Below are positions 1 through 8,054 of a stretch of DNA of 12,915 bases, piece by piece; position 1 is the stretch's first letter; each line of letters opens with the position of its first letter. The DNA is from Prevotellaceae bacterium UBA1075 (lineage in GTDB: Bacteria > Bacteroidota > Bacteroidia > Bacteroidales > Bacteroidaceae). The stretch is from assembly GCA_002316015.1 (NCBI GenBank), contig DCCS01000009.1:1-12915 (forward strand). Reading direction: 5' to 3'. The position numbers and the translations under genes are program-made. The notes under the pieces were generated by a model, which searched no databases, was not told the origin of the DNA, and saw only the letters and a list, made by a program, of their open reading frames with translations.

Positions 1-17
1 CTTTCTCCCCACATACC

Positions 18-75
18 GGGAAGAGAAATCTTTCCTGTGGGAAAGAGAAACTTTTCCCGTGGGGGAAGCCCCCGT
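18..75. repeat. three consecutive short hairpins, period about 21-22 bp
   Basis: Three imperfect tandem units begin near 18, 39 and 61. Each is a small inverted repeat: GGAA/TTCC arms in the first, GGGAAA/TTTCCC (39-44 and 53-58) in the second, and GGGGG-AAG-CCCCC (61-73) in the third. Each is followed by TGTG, CGTG or CGTC. The block lies just downstream of the minus-strand DUF3127 stop codon, so the GC-rich hairpin nearest the gene may work as a terminator or 3' stabiliser. No T-run follows it on the minus strand, so a standard intrinsic terminator is not proven. Confidence 0.45.
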
Positions 76-86
76 CTGCCTGCCGC

Positions 87-506
87 TCAGAAAGGCAGGT
101 CGTCACCACCCGCCTGGGGAGCGTCACCGGCCTGGGAAGCCCCGAAGGGAGCTGCGGGCGAAGCCTGGGGGGCAGAAAAGCCGGTAGCGGGAGCGGCGGC
201 CTGGGGATACGCGCCAGGGACGGCCGAAGGCTGGATGTTGCGGTTCACACGGAACGCGCGCACGGAGTTGAACCAGCGCCCCTTGTACTCGTGGGCATCA
301 ATGTCGATGGACACCTCCAGGCGCTCCCCCATCTGTATGTTGAACTGCTTGATGCGGTCCTCGCCAAACACCTCGAAGAACACCTTCTTGGGGTACTGGT
401 CCTCAGTCTCCAGCACATACTGCCCGCAAATCCACTCACTACCAGTGCGCGACGAGGTTCCACGACGAGGCTCAAGCACCTGTATTATCTTCCCGACTAT
501 CTCCAT
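87..506 (-). CDS. DUF3127 OB-fold protein with SSB-like C-terminal acidic tip
   Basis: This 139-residue protein matches the Bacteroidota DUF3127 family. The opening MEIVGKIIQVLEPRRGTS, the central YVLETEDQYPKKVFFEVFGED stretch and GRWFNSVRAF are recognisable. Residues 1-90 should form an OB-like barrel. Residues 91-132 are a low-complexity Ala/Pro/Gln/Gly linker. The last residues are GGDDLPF, which resembles the acidic tip by which bacterial SSB recruits partner proteins. By analogy it may bind single-stranded DNA or nucleic acid and act in replication or repair, but the family's function is not established to my knowledge. The start was placed at the internal Met because family members begin MEI/MEV and the extra upstream residues look non-coding. 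It is transcribed divergently from dnaN. It is shorter than a classical SSB and lacks that family's N-terminal sequence. Confidence 0.88.
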   Translation of the reverse strand: MEIVGKIIQVLEPRRGTSSRTGSEWICGQYVLETEDQYPKKVFFEVFGEDRIKQFNIQMGERLEVSIDIDAHEYKGRWFNSVRAFRVNRNIQPSAVPGAYPQAAAPATGFSAPQASPAAPFGASQAGDAPQAGGDDLPF

Positions 507-548
507 GATTAATTTAATATAAGTTAAAACATCTGTTAAAAACTCCCA

Positions 549-556
549 CAAAGGTA
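549..556 (-). promoter_or_regulatory. candidate -7 box for the DUF3127 gene
   Basis: On the minus strand the sequence reads TACCTTTG, an exact fit to the Bacteroidota -7 consensus TAnnTTTG. It lies 43 bp upstream of the DUF3127 start codon, giving a leader of about 35-40 nt that is AT-rich like other leaders in this group. I see no TTTG at the expected -33 distance, so the call rests on the -7 box and position alone. Confidence 0.4.
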
Positions 557-595
557 TTGAAAAAATTCGAGGAAGCGGATTTGTGCCGCCTTTTT

Positions 596-626
596 TTTGC
601 CACCTGCGGGAAAAGAAGTATTTTTG
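596..626 (+). promoter_or_regulatory. Bacteroidota sigma-ABfr-type promoter for the dnaN operon
   Basis: A -33 element TTTG (596-599) and a -7 element TATTTTTG (619-626, fitting TAnnTTTG) are separated by 19 bp, the spacing of the Bacteroides housekeeping promoter. Transcription would begin near 633, leaving a short, A/T-rich leader of roughly 15-20 nt before the dnaN ATG at 650. This supports the downstream dnaN start, because an upstream in-frame ATG at 557 would lie ahead of the promoter. Confidence 0.72.
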
Positions 627-649
627 CCTATAATTATAAAATAGATAAA

Positions 650-1777
650 ATGAATTTCAAGGTATCAAGTTCCGCGCTATACAGCCGGCTAACACTTGCC
701 AGCAAGGTGCTTGCCAGCAAGAATGTGCTTCCCATACTGGATTGCTTCCTCTTTGACGTCAAGGACGGCGCCGTCACCGTGACCGCATCGGACGGCGACA
801 AGTACTTCATCACACAGGTGCCCGTGATAGAGCATGACGGCGAGGCGCGCTTCTGCATCTCGGCGAAGACCATCATGGACTCCATCAAGGAACTGGCCGA
901 GCAGCCCCTCTCGCTGGGCTTCAACCCCGAAACCATGGGGGTCGTGGGACAGCACAGCAGCGGCACGTTCAGCCTCTCGGGCATGGACGCCGCCGTCTAT
1001 CCCCTGCCCGTGCCGCCCGAAGAGGGCTGCACCACAATCACCCTGCCCGCCAAGGTGATGCTCGAGGGAATAGGACGCTGCCTCTTCGCCACGGCCAATG
1101 ACCAGGTGCGCATGGCCATGAACGGCATATACATGGACATCCAGCCCGACTGCCTGGTATTTGCCAGCACCGACAGCCGCAAGCTGGTCAAGAGCACCAA
1201 CACCACAATAAAAAGCGGCATAAAGGCCGGCATCATCATACACAAGAAGGTGGCGGCCATCCTGAAGGCCGTGATGTCAAAGGACGACGAGGACATATCC
1301 CTATCCTTCGACAGCCAGAGGGCGGTCGTGCGCGCGGACGGGTTCACGCTGCACTTCAGGCTCATCGAGGCCAGGTACCCCAACTACAACGCCGTCATCC
1401 CCACCGACAACCCATACAAGGTGGAACTGGACCGGCTCGCGCTCATGGGCGCGCTCAAGCGCACCAGCGTCTTCTGCAGCCAGAGCACGGGCATGATCAC
1501 ACTCGAGCTTGCCAACAACACCCTCAGGCTGAAAGGCTCGACCGACGACTTCGGCTCAAGCGCCGAGGAGTACCTCACCTGCCAATACACACAGCAGCCC
1601 ATCAGCGTGAACTTCAGCTGCCACTTCCTGCTGGAGATTGTCAGCATCCTGGAATGCGAGAGCGTGACGCTCGAACTGGCCGCCGACGTGAGCCGCCCGG
1701 GGCTGATACACCCCACCGTGGAGGACGAGCGGGACAAGGTGCTCATGCTGCTGATGCCCATGAAGAGAGGCCAGTAA
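650..1777 (+). CDS. dnaN: DNA polymerase III beta subunit (sliding clamp)
   Basis: The product is 375 residues, the normal length for a bacterial beta clamp, which dimerises into a ring around DNA and tethers polymerase III and repair enzymes. It begins MNFKVSSSALYSRLTLASKV and continues with NVLPILDCFLFDV, the usual first-domain pattern. It ends VEDERDKVLMLLMPMKRGQ, matching the conserved C-terminal strand that forms the partner-binding pocket and ends in the M-P-M/V-R-type motif. The start was chosen over an in-frame ATG at 557 because the upstream residues do not resemble the family and the promoter sits between the two. A 51-bp gap leads to the exonuclease gene, making dnaN the first gene of a long plus-strand operon. 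No anomalies are seen. Confidence 0.96.
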   Translation: MNFKVSSSALYSRLTLASKVLASKNVLPILDCFLFDVKDGAVTVTASDGDKYFITQVPVIEHDGEARFCISAKTIMDSIKELAEQPLSLGFNPETMGVVGQHSSGTFSLSGMDAAVYPLPVPPEEGCTTITLPAKVMLEGIGRCLFATANDQVRMAMNGIYMDIQPDCLVFASTDSRKLVKSTNTTIKSGIKAGIIIHKKVAAILKAVMSKDDEDISLSFDSQRAVVRADGFTLHFRLIEARYPNYNAVIPTDNPYKVELDRLALMGALKRTSVFCSQSTGMITLELANNTLRLKGSTDDFGSSAEEYLTCQYTQQPISVNFSCHFLLEIVSILECESVTLELAADVSRPGLIHPTVEDERDKVLMLLMPMKRGQ

Positions 1778-1828
1778 GACAAGCCCGCATCACCCGAAAA
1801 AGCACACAGGAGGACACAGACAAGACAG

Positions 1829-2599
1829 ATGAAACTCAAACTCAAGAGACCCATCATATTCTTTGACCTGGAGACCACAGGGCTCGACATCGCCCACGAC
1901 CGCATCGTGGAACTCTGCTACATACGCGTGGAGCCAAACGGCAACGAGGAGGCACGCAGCATGAGGCTCAACCCCTGCATGCACATACCCGAAGCGTCAA
2001 GCAGCGTGCACGGCATCACGGACGAGGACGTGAAGGACTGCCCCACATTCGCCGACGTGGCGCAGCAACTGGCGCAGACCTTCGAGGGCTGCGACCTGGC
2101 CGGCTTCAACAGCAACCGCTTCGACCTGCCCCTGCTGGCCGAGGAGTTCATGCGGGCCGGCATCAGCATCGACCTCACACACGCCCAGGCCATCGACGTG
2201 CAGAACATCTACCACAAGATGGAGAAGCGCACCCTGGCGGCCGCCTACAAGTTCTACTGCGGGCGCGACCTCGAAAACGCGCACAGCGCGCTGGCCGACA
2301 CGCAAGCGACCTACGAGGTGCTGCAGGCGCAGCTGGACCGCTACCCCAACGACCTGAAGAACGACGTGGACTTCCTGGCCGACTTCTCGCGCATGAACCG
2401 CAACATTGACTTCGCCGGGCGCTTCGTGTACGACGAGAACGGGCGCGAGCTCATCAATTTCGGGAAGTACAAAGGAAAGGCCGTGAAGGACGTGCTGGCC
2501 AAGGACCCCGGCTACTACAACTGGATGATCCAGGGCGACTTCACGCTCAACACCAAGCAAGTCCTCACCAAACTGCGACTGAAATATGCTGCAAGGTAA
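1829..2599 (+). CDS. DEDDh 3'-5' exonuclease (DnaQ/epsilon-like) with ExoX-like C-terminal domain
   Basis: This 256-residue protein has all the DEDDh exonuclease residues in order: Asp13 and Glu15 in FFDLETTGL (ExoI), Asp99 in GFNSNRFDLPLL (ExoII), and His152 and Asp157 in AHSALADTQAT (ExoIII). These bind two metal ions and remove 3' nucleotides. The C-terminal stretch (INFGKYKGKAVKDVL...DPGYYNWMIQGDF, about residues 210-243) matches the small ExoX-like C-terminal domain found in many Bacteroidota exonucleases of this kind. It could be a proofreading subunit or a stand-alone repair exonuclease. Its place directly behind dnaN suggests a replication-linked job, but that is inference. I see no convincing clamp-binding peptide. 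Its last 14 bp overlap the start of coaBC in another frame, implying translational coupling. Confidence 0.92.
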   Translation: MKLKLKRPIIFFDLETTGLDIAHDRIVELCYIRVEPNGNEEARSMRLNPCMHIPEASSSVHGITDEDVKDCPTFADVAQQLAQTFEGCDLAGFNSNRFDLPLLAEEFMRAGISIDLTHAQAIDVQNIYHKMEKRTLAAAYKFYCGRDLENAHSALADTQATYEVLQAQLDRYPNDLKNDVDFLADFSRMNRNIDFAGRFVYDENGRELINFGKYKGKAVKDVLAKDPGYYNWMIQGDFTLNTKQVLTKLRLKYAAR

Positions 2600-3782
2600 G
2601 CACATCGTCCTGGGAATCACGGGCAGCATAGCCGCCTACAAGGCTTGCCTCGTCATACGCGGCCTCATCAGGGAGGGAGCCGAGGTGCAGGTGGTCATCA
2701 CGCCGGCAGGCAGGGAGTTCATCACGCCCGTCACGCTGAGCACGCTCACGCACAAGCCCGTCATCTGCGATTTCTTCAACCACCAGGACGGCTCATGGCA
2801 CTCGCACGTGGAGCTCGGCCTCTGGGCCGACGCCATGCTCGTCGCGCCCGCCACAGCCAGCACCATAGGGAAGATGGCCCACGGCGTGGCCGACAACATG
2901 CTGCTGACCACCTACCTGAGCATGAAGGCTCCCGTATTCATCGCCCCGGCCATGGACCTGGACATGTATGCCCACCCAAGCACACAACAGAACCTGCAGA
3001 CGCTGCGCGCCTGGGGCAACCTGGTCATCGAGCCCGGCACGGGCTTCCTGGCCAGCAAACTGGAGGGCAAGGGACGCATGCAGGAGCCCGCAGAGATTGT
3101 GCGGGTCCTGGACGAGTACTTCCCGGGGGACAGCCCCATGAGGGGCAAGCGCGTGCTCATCACGGCCGGGCCCACCTACGAGAGGCTCGACCCCGTGCGC
3201 TTCATCGGCAATTACAGCAGCGGGAAGATGGGATTCGCGCTGGCCGAGGAATGCGCCCGGCGCGGGGCAAGCGTGGAACTGGTGAGCGGCCCCGTGTCGC
3301 TCGAGGCACACCACCCGCTCATCCACCGTACGGATGTGGAGAGCGCGGAGCAGATGCGCCAGGCATGCGTGGGGAAGTTCGCGCAAGCCGATGTGGCCAT
3401 ACTGTGCGCCGCCGTGGCTGACTTCACGCCCACCCAAGTGGCCGACACCAAGATAAAGCGCGAGGGGGAGCAACTGCTGCTGAGGCTGTCTCCCACATGC
3501 GACATTGCCCGCTGCCTGGGCCAGATGAAGCGCAAGGGACAGATAGTGGTGGGATTCGCGCTGGAGACCGATGACGAGGAGGCACACGCCAGGGACAAGC
3601 TCAAGCGGAAGAACCTGGACTTCATCGTGCTGAACAGCCTGCAGGACAAGGGAGCCGGCTTCCGTGTGGACACCAACAAGGTGACAATCATCGACACCGA
3701 GGGGAAAACGGAGTTCCCGCTGAAGGCCAAACGGGAAGTGGCGGCCGACATCGTGGACCGCATTTGCACATTACTGCCATGA
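2586..3782 (+). CDS. coaBC: bifunctional phosphopantothenoylcysteine decarboxylase / phosphopantothenate-cysteine ligase
   Basis: The 398-residue fused enzyme carries out two consecutive coenzyme A steps: joining 4'-phosphopantothenate to cysteine (CoaB) and FMN-dependent decarboxylation to 4'-phosphopantetheine (CoaC). The CoaC half (about 1-180) shows GITGSIAAYK, the active-site His74 in SHVELGLWAD, APATASTIGKMAHGVADN, and PAMDLDMYAHPSTQQNL. The CoaB half (about 186-398) shows ITAGPTYERLDPVRFIGNYSSGKMG and AAVADF, followed by Lys289 in KIKRE. Two classical CoaC residues differ: the PxMNxxM motif has Asp124 for Asn, and the flap region has Ser157 where E. coli has Cys158. I think these are shared by Bacteroidota rather than inactivating, since the rest is intact. 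It overlaps the exonuclease gene by 14 bp and porD by 4 bp (ATGA). Confidence 0.95.
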   Translation: MLQGKHIVLGITGSIAAYKACLVIRGLIREGAEVQVVITPAGREFITPVTLSTLTHKPVICDFFNHQDGSWHSHVELGLWADAMLVAPATASTIGKMAHGVADNMLLTTYLSMKAPVFIAPAMDLDMYAHPSTQQNLQTLRAWGNLVIEPGTGFLASKLEGKGRMQEPAEIVRVLDEYFPGDSPMRGKRVLITAGPTYERLDPVRFIGNYSSGKMGFALAEECARRGASVELVSGPVSLEAHHPLIHRTDVESAEQMRQACVGKFAQADVAILCAAVADFTPTQVADTKIKREGEQLLLRLSPTCDIARCLGQMKRKGQIVVGFALETDDEEAHARDKLKRKNLDFIVLNSLQDKGAGFRVDTNKVTIIDTEGKTEFPLKAKREVAADIVDRICTLLP

Positions 3783-4693
3783 GAAAAAAACTCGCCGCCA
3801 TGCTGGCCACGGCATGGATAGTCGGAGCCTCCCCCTGCCACACGCAGGCACAGGAACTGAACGCGCGGGTGAGCATCAACCGCTCGCAGGTGTCCAACAC
3901 CAAGGGGGAGGTCTTCGACGCACTCCAGAAGACCATGGAGGACTTCCTCAACAACCGCAAATGGACAGACCTCACATTCCGCGACAACGAGAAAATCCAA
4001 TGCACGCTCAACCTCACGGTCAATACATACAGCGACACGGACAACTCCTTCACCTGCTCACTGCTGCTCACCAGCAGCCGCCCGGTGTATGGCAGTTCAT
4101 ACACCACCACGGCCTACTCGGTAAAAGACCCGCAGTTCACCTTCACCTTCCGTGAGCACGACCAACTGGAGTACGACATCAACAACATAAGCAACAACCT
4201 GGTGGCCCTGCTGGCCTATTACGCCTACGTCATCATCGGCATGGACATGGACACCATGGCCCCCAAAGGCGGCACCCCCTACCTGCAGACCGCCGAGCAG
4301 ATAGTGCAGGCGGGGCAGACGATGGACTATCCGGGGTGGAAAGCCTTTGACGACAGCAAGAACCGCTTCGGGCTGCTCAACGACTACCTGGACGGGGCAA
4401 TGGAGAGCATGCGGGAGTGGGAGTACGTCTACCACCGCCAGGGGCTTGACCGCATGGCTTCCGCACCCGACAGCGCGAGAGCCGCCATCGCCGAGGGGCT
4501 CGACCTCCTGCGCCAGGCACACGAGGCCAAGACCATGAGCCATGTGCCGCTGCTCTTCACGGAATACAAGAGGGAGGAACTTCTGAGCATCTTCACAGAA
4601 CGGGGCACAAAGGAAGAGAAAGAGAAGGCATACGACATCCTCTTCGCCATCGACGCCTCACAAAACGAGTCCTGGAAAAAACTGAAAAAATAA
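3779..4693 (+). CDS. porD: DUF4835 / PorD-family exported protein
   Basis: The 304-residue protein starts with a signal peptide (MRKKLAAMLATAWIVGASPC, then an AQA-type cleavage site before ELNARVSINRSQV near residue 25). The mature start, the N.VSNTKGEVFDALQKTMEDFLNNRKWT block, FRDNEKIQCTLNL and the YYAYVIIGMDMDTMAPKGGTPY block are typical of DUF4835. Members of this family are named PorD from their association with type IX secretion in Flavobacterium and Porphyromonas relatives, but they occur in Bacteroidota without obvious type IX systems. A Cys at residue 20 lies in the signal region, but the context is a poor lipobox. Its stop-start junction with coaBC is ATGA. The order coaBC-porD-recN is conserved in the phylum as far as I know. 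The function here is inferred from the family only. Confidence 0.85.
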   Translation: MRKKLAAMLATAWIVGASPCHTQAQELNARVSINRSQVSNTKGEVFDALQKTMEDFLNNRKWTDLTFRDNEKIQCTLNLTVNTYSDTDNSFTCSLLLTSSRPVYGSSYTTTAYSVKDPQFTFTFREHDQLEYDINNISNNLVALLAYYAYVIIGMDMDTMAPKGGTPYLQTAEQIVQAGQTMDYPGWKAFDDSKNRFGLLNDYLDGAMESMREWEYVYHRQGLDRMASAPDSARAAIAEGLDLLRQAHEAKTMSHVPLLFTEYKREELLSIFTERGTKEEKEKAYDILFAIDASQNESWKKLKK

Positions 4694-4701
4694 CACCGCA
4701 C

Positions 4702-6372
4702 ATGCTTACGCACCTCAGCATACGCAACTACGTACTCATCAAGGAACTGGACATAGACTGGCCTGACGGGTTCACCGTGATAACCGGAGAGACCGGCGCG
4801 GGGAAAAGCATCCTGCTGGGAGCCATAGGACTGCTCACGGGACAACGCGCCGACACAAAAAGCATATTGCCAGGCGCAGCCAAGTGCACCATCGAGGGCA
4901 CATTCCGCAGGCAGGACGACGAGTTGCGGAACTTTCTCACGCAGCACGAGCTGGACTGCGACGACGGGGAATGCATCATACGGAGGGAACTGACAACCGG
5001 GGGGAAAAGCCGCTGCTTCGTCAACGACACCCCTGTCACGGCAGGTGACCTGCGCGCGCTGGCACACCTGCTCGTGGACATCCACTCACAGCACCAAAAT
5101 CTCCTGCTGGGAAAGGAGGACTTCCAACTGGCCGTGCTGGACACCGTGGCACAAGACCAGGCCACCGCCAGCAAGTACCGCTCGTGCTTCAGGGCATACC
5201 GCGACGCGCTGCGCGAACTGGACGAGGCACGCGAGCAGACAAAGACGGCCAAGGCCGAGGAGGATTACCTCTCATACCAACTGGGGCAGATAGAGGAACT
5301 GCACCTGAAAGAGCACGAGGAAGAGGCGCTGCAGAAAGAGCAGCAGACCCTCACACACGCCGAGGAGATACGCTCCTCGCTATACCAGGCCACACAGGTA
5401 CTGGACGCAGGCGACACAGAGACCTCGGTGCTGGACGGGCTGAAGACTGCGTCACAAATCCTGCGGACAACAGCCAGGCTCTACCCTCCCCTGGACCCAT
5501 ACACAGAGAGGATAGAAAGTGCCATCATCGAGCTCAAAGACATCGGGGCAGACCTGGACAACATGGGCGAGCGCATCGACAGCAATCCCGCGAGGCTTGA
5601 CGAGGTGACCCGCCGCCTGGACCGCATCTACACCCTGGAACAGAAGCACAACGCAAGAAGCGGTGACGAACTGGTGGGCATAGCGGAGTCCCTGAGGAAA
5701 AGACTGGACGAGATAAGCCACGGGGACGAGCGTGTTTCCCAACTGGAAAAACAGGTAAAGGAACTGTACGACGAAGCCGCACGCCTGGCAAGCACGCTCA
5801 CACGGCAGAGACAAAAAGCCGCGCGGACGGTGGAGGCAAGTGTCGCAAAGAGCCTCGGAATGCTGGAAATGCCCGACAGCAGTTTCAGCATACAGATGGA
5901 GAACCTGCAAGCACTGGCCGAGCGGGGTGCCGACAGAGTGACATTCCTCTTCTCGGCCAACAAGAACATGCCCACACGCCCCATCACCGAGGCCGCAAGC
6001 GGCGGGGAGACAGCGCGCCTGATGCTGGCCCTGAAGGCACTCATGGCGCAGCAGGCCTCGCTGCCCACCATTGTCTTCGACGAGATAGACACAGGGGTGA
6101 GCGGACGGGTGGCCGATGCCATGGCGCGCCTCATGAGACAGATGGGTGACAACAACGGGCAACAGGTGATAGCCATCACCCACCTTCCGCAGATCGCGGC
6201 CCAGGGCGACGCACACTTTTTCGTGTACAAGGACAGCGGCAAGGAGCAAACCACAAGCCACATGCGCCGGCTGACGGACGAGGAGAGGGTGACCGAAGTG
6301 GCACACATGCTGAGCGGGACCACCCTCACCCAGGCCGCCATGGACAACGCAAGACAACTGTTAGCAAAATGA
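4702..6372 (+). CDS. recN: DNA repair ATPase RecN
   Basis: The product is 556 residues, the usual RecN length. It is an SMC-like ATPase that acts early in recombinational repair of double-strand breaks. The N-terminal half-ATPase contains MLTHLSIRNYVLIKELDIDW and the Walker A loop GETGAGKS (29-36), followed by VDIHSQHQNLLL. The middle (about 150-390) is rich in Glu, Lys, Gln and Leu and should form the coiled-coil arm. The C-terminal half carries the ABC signature ASGGETARLMLALKAL (about 432-447) and Walker B IVFDEIDTGVSG (about 456-467), then QVIAITHLPQIAAQGDAHF. All key ATPase residues are present. It begins 8 bp after porD and overlaps the next gene by ATGA. No LexA-like box is evident before it, so it probably follows operon expression. 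Confidence 0.96.
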   Translation: MLTHLSIRNYVLIKELDIDWPDGFTVITGETGAGKSILLGAIGLLTGQRADTKSILPGAAKCTIEGTFRRQDDELRNFLTQHELDCDDGECIIRRELTTGGKSRCFVNDTPVTAGDLRALAHLLVDIHSQHQNLLLGKEDFQLAVLDTVAQDQATASKYRSCFRAYRDALRELDEAREQTKTAKAEEDYLSYQLGQIEELHLKEHEEEALQKEQQTLTHAEEIRSSLYQATQVLDAGDTETSVLDGLKTASQILRTTARLYPPLDPYTERIESAIIELKDIGADLDNMGERIDSNPARLDEVTRRLDRIYTLEQKHNARSGDELVGIAESLRKRLDEISHGDERVSQLEKQVKELYDEAARLASTLTRQRQKAARTVEASVAKSLGMLEMPDSSFSIQMENLQALAERGADRVTFLFSANKNMPTRPITEAASGGETARLMLALKALMAQQASLPTIVFDEIDTGVSGRVADAMARLMRQMGDNNGQQVIAITHLPQIAAQGDAHFFVYKDSGKEQTTSHMRRLTDEERVTEVAHMLSGTTLTQAAMDNARQLLAK

Positions 6373-8054
6373 CCCACACAAGACTTACACTTATATTGAC
6401 GGGTGTCATGTGCGCGCTCACACTTGGCGCGCAACAGCCCAAGGGACTCAAGAAACTGCGTGCCGCACAAGTGTCTGTACTGGCACACACCGCCGGCGGG
6501 GCACTCCAGCAGGGCCAGGGGACACTCATCTCGGAGGATGGCATCGTGGTGGTCCAGTATGATGTGATGAAGAATGCCACCCGCGCCATGGTGATTGACC
6601 AGGCCGGCACAGAGCATGCCGTGACCGAAATCCTCGGAGCCAACAGCGCATACAATATGGTCAAGATGCGCATGGAGCCCGGAAAGAAAAAGAACGCTTG
6701 CCTGACCATCGCCGCACAGCAACCGTCCGAACGCGCGCTTGTGTTCGTCATACCCAGCGAGAAAGCCGACAAAAGCGTGCCGTGCGACATCGACACGGTG
6801 ACGCGTGTGGAAGAGTTCGGCAACGGATTCAAGTACCTGACACTCTCACGGGAGATAGGGGAAAGGCAGGCAAACAGCCCCGTGGTCAACCAGGAGGGGG
6901 CTCTGGTCGGATTTGTCCAACTTGCCACCCAAAAAGGGCATCCATCCTATGTGATAGACGCGAACTATGCCAACTCACTCACCGTAACCCCCCTGGACGC
7001 GGGGAACAGCGACCTGAACAGCATACACATACGCAAGGCACTCCCCGAGAAAGAGGAGGACGCCCTCACCTACATCTTCCTGACAGGAAAGAAGGACACA
7101 GCCATGTATGACGCCTACATAAACCAGTTCATCGCCGAGCATCCTGCAAACACGACCGGCTACACGATGAAAGCCGAGCAACAGGCCGAACAAGGGCTCT
7201 ACAGCCAGGCGGCCGCCACTTATGCCGAGGCGCTGGGACGGGAGGGGACAAAAGCCGATGAACTGCACTACTCGCTCTCAAAGGTCATATACGGACTGAG
7301 CATGAGCGCCGGTTACAAGCCCTATGGCGACTGGACCCTTGACCGGTCGCTCAGCGAGGCACAGCAGGCCTACAGCATCAACCCCCTGCCAGCCTACACC
7401 ATGCAAGAGGCCAATTGCCTGTATGCCATGAAGCGGTACCAGGAGGCAGGGGACAAGTTCCTGGAACTTACCGGGACAAACCTGCGCACGCCTGACCTGT
7501 TCATGTACGCCGCACAATGCCGGCTGAAAAGCCAGGCCGACACGGCCCAGGTGATAGCCTTGATGGACAGCGCGCTCAACTGCTTTACGAAGCCATATCC
7601 CGTGGCTGCGGCCAGCATCATCCTGCTTCGTGCCAAGACGCTGGCCGAAACAGGCAAGTACCGGGAAGCCATCAGCGGGTACAACGAGTTTGAGCACCTG
7701 TCCGGAAGCACGCTCACCGCGAATTTCTATTACGAGAGAGAGCAGCTGGAAACAAGGTGCCGCATGTACGCTCCGGCACTCAACGACATCGAGAAAGCCA
7801 TCAGACTCTCCCCGCGCGACCCTGTGCTGCACGCCGAGGCGGCCGCGCTCAATTACCGCGTGTCACAGAACGAGCAGGCGATTACCTATGCACGCCAGGC
7901 CATTGCACTCGACGGGGAATTTGCCGATGCCCACCGCATCCTGGGAGTGTGCCTGCTTGAGAAAGGAGAGAAAGCCGAGGCACGCCAGCACCTCATGCGG
8001 GCAAGGGAACTGGGCGACCCTCTGGCCGACGGCATTCTCAAGAAGGCTGAATGA
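6369..8054 (+). CDS. exported TPR protein with a degenerate trypsin/HtrA-like domain (pseudoprotease)
   Basis: This 561-residue protein has a signal peptide (about 1-20, cleavage before QQPKG). It then has an N-terminal trypsin-like domain (about 31-205) that aligns with HtrA-type proteases: GQGTLISEDGIVVVQYDVM, then a mid-domain NMVKM, then ANSPVVNQEGALVGF. At the triad positions it has Asp65 for His, Asn96 for Asp and Ala168 for Ser, so it should be catalytically dead. The remaining part (about 260-561) is tetratricopeptide-like. Clear units include GKYREAISGYNEF, APALNDIEKAIRLSPRD, NEQAITYARQAIALDGEFADAHRILG and EKAEARQHLMRARELGD. It is probably a periplasmic scaffold or binding protein. 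Its partner and role are unknown. It overlaps recN and tilS by ATGA at both ends, so its expression is tied to both. Confidence 0.85.
   Translation: MTHTRLTLILTGVMCALTLGAQQPKGLKKLRAAQVSVLAHTAGGALQQGQGTLISEDGIVVVQYDVMKNATRAMVIDQAGTEHAVTEILGANSAYNMVKMRMEPGKKKNACLTIAAQQPSERALVFVIPSEKADKSVPCDIDTVTRVEEFGNGFKYLTLSREIGERQANSPVVNQEGALVGFVQLATQKGHPSYVIDANYANSLTVTPLDAGNSDLNSIHIRKALPEKEEDALTYIFLTGKKDTAMYDAYINQFIAEHPANTTGYTMKAEQQAEQGLYSQAAATYAEALGREGTKADELHYSLSKVIYGLSMSAGYKPYGDWTLDRSLSEAQQAYSINPLPAYTMQEANCLYAMKRYQEAGDKFLELTGTNLRTPDLFMYAAQCRLKSQADTAQVIALMDSALNCFTKPYPVAAASIILLRAKTLAETGKYREAISGYNEFEHLSGSTLTANFYYEREQLETRCRMYAPALNDIEKAIRLSPRDPVLHAEAAALNYRVSQNEQAITYARQAIALDGEFADAHRILGVCLLEKGEKAEARQHLMRARELGDPLADGILKKAE

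Noticed and set aside
87..506. Classical SSB (ssb)
   Set aside because: Only the tip resembles SSB; the core sequence fits DUF3127 and lacks SSB family signatures.
557..649. Upstream ATG extending dnaN by 31 codons
   Set aside because: The extension is unlike DnaN, and the -33/-7 promoter lies inside it, downstream of that ATG.
1808..1813. AGGAGG before the exonuclease gene as a Shine-Dalgarno site
   Set aside because: It is about 15 nt from the ATG, too far, and Bacteroidota rarely use this signal.
2063..2086. QLAQTF in the exonuclease as a clamp-binding peptide
   Set aside because: It falls inside the conserved nuclease fold rather than in a free tail, so it is unlikely to be available for clamp binding.
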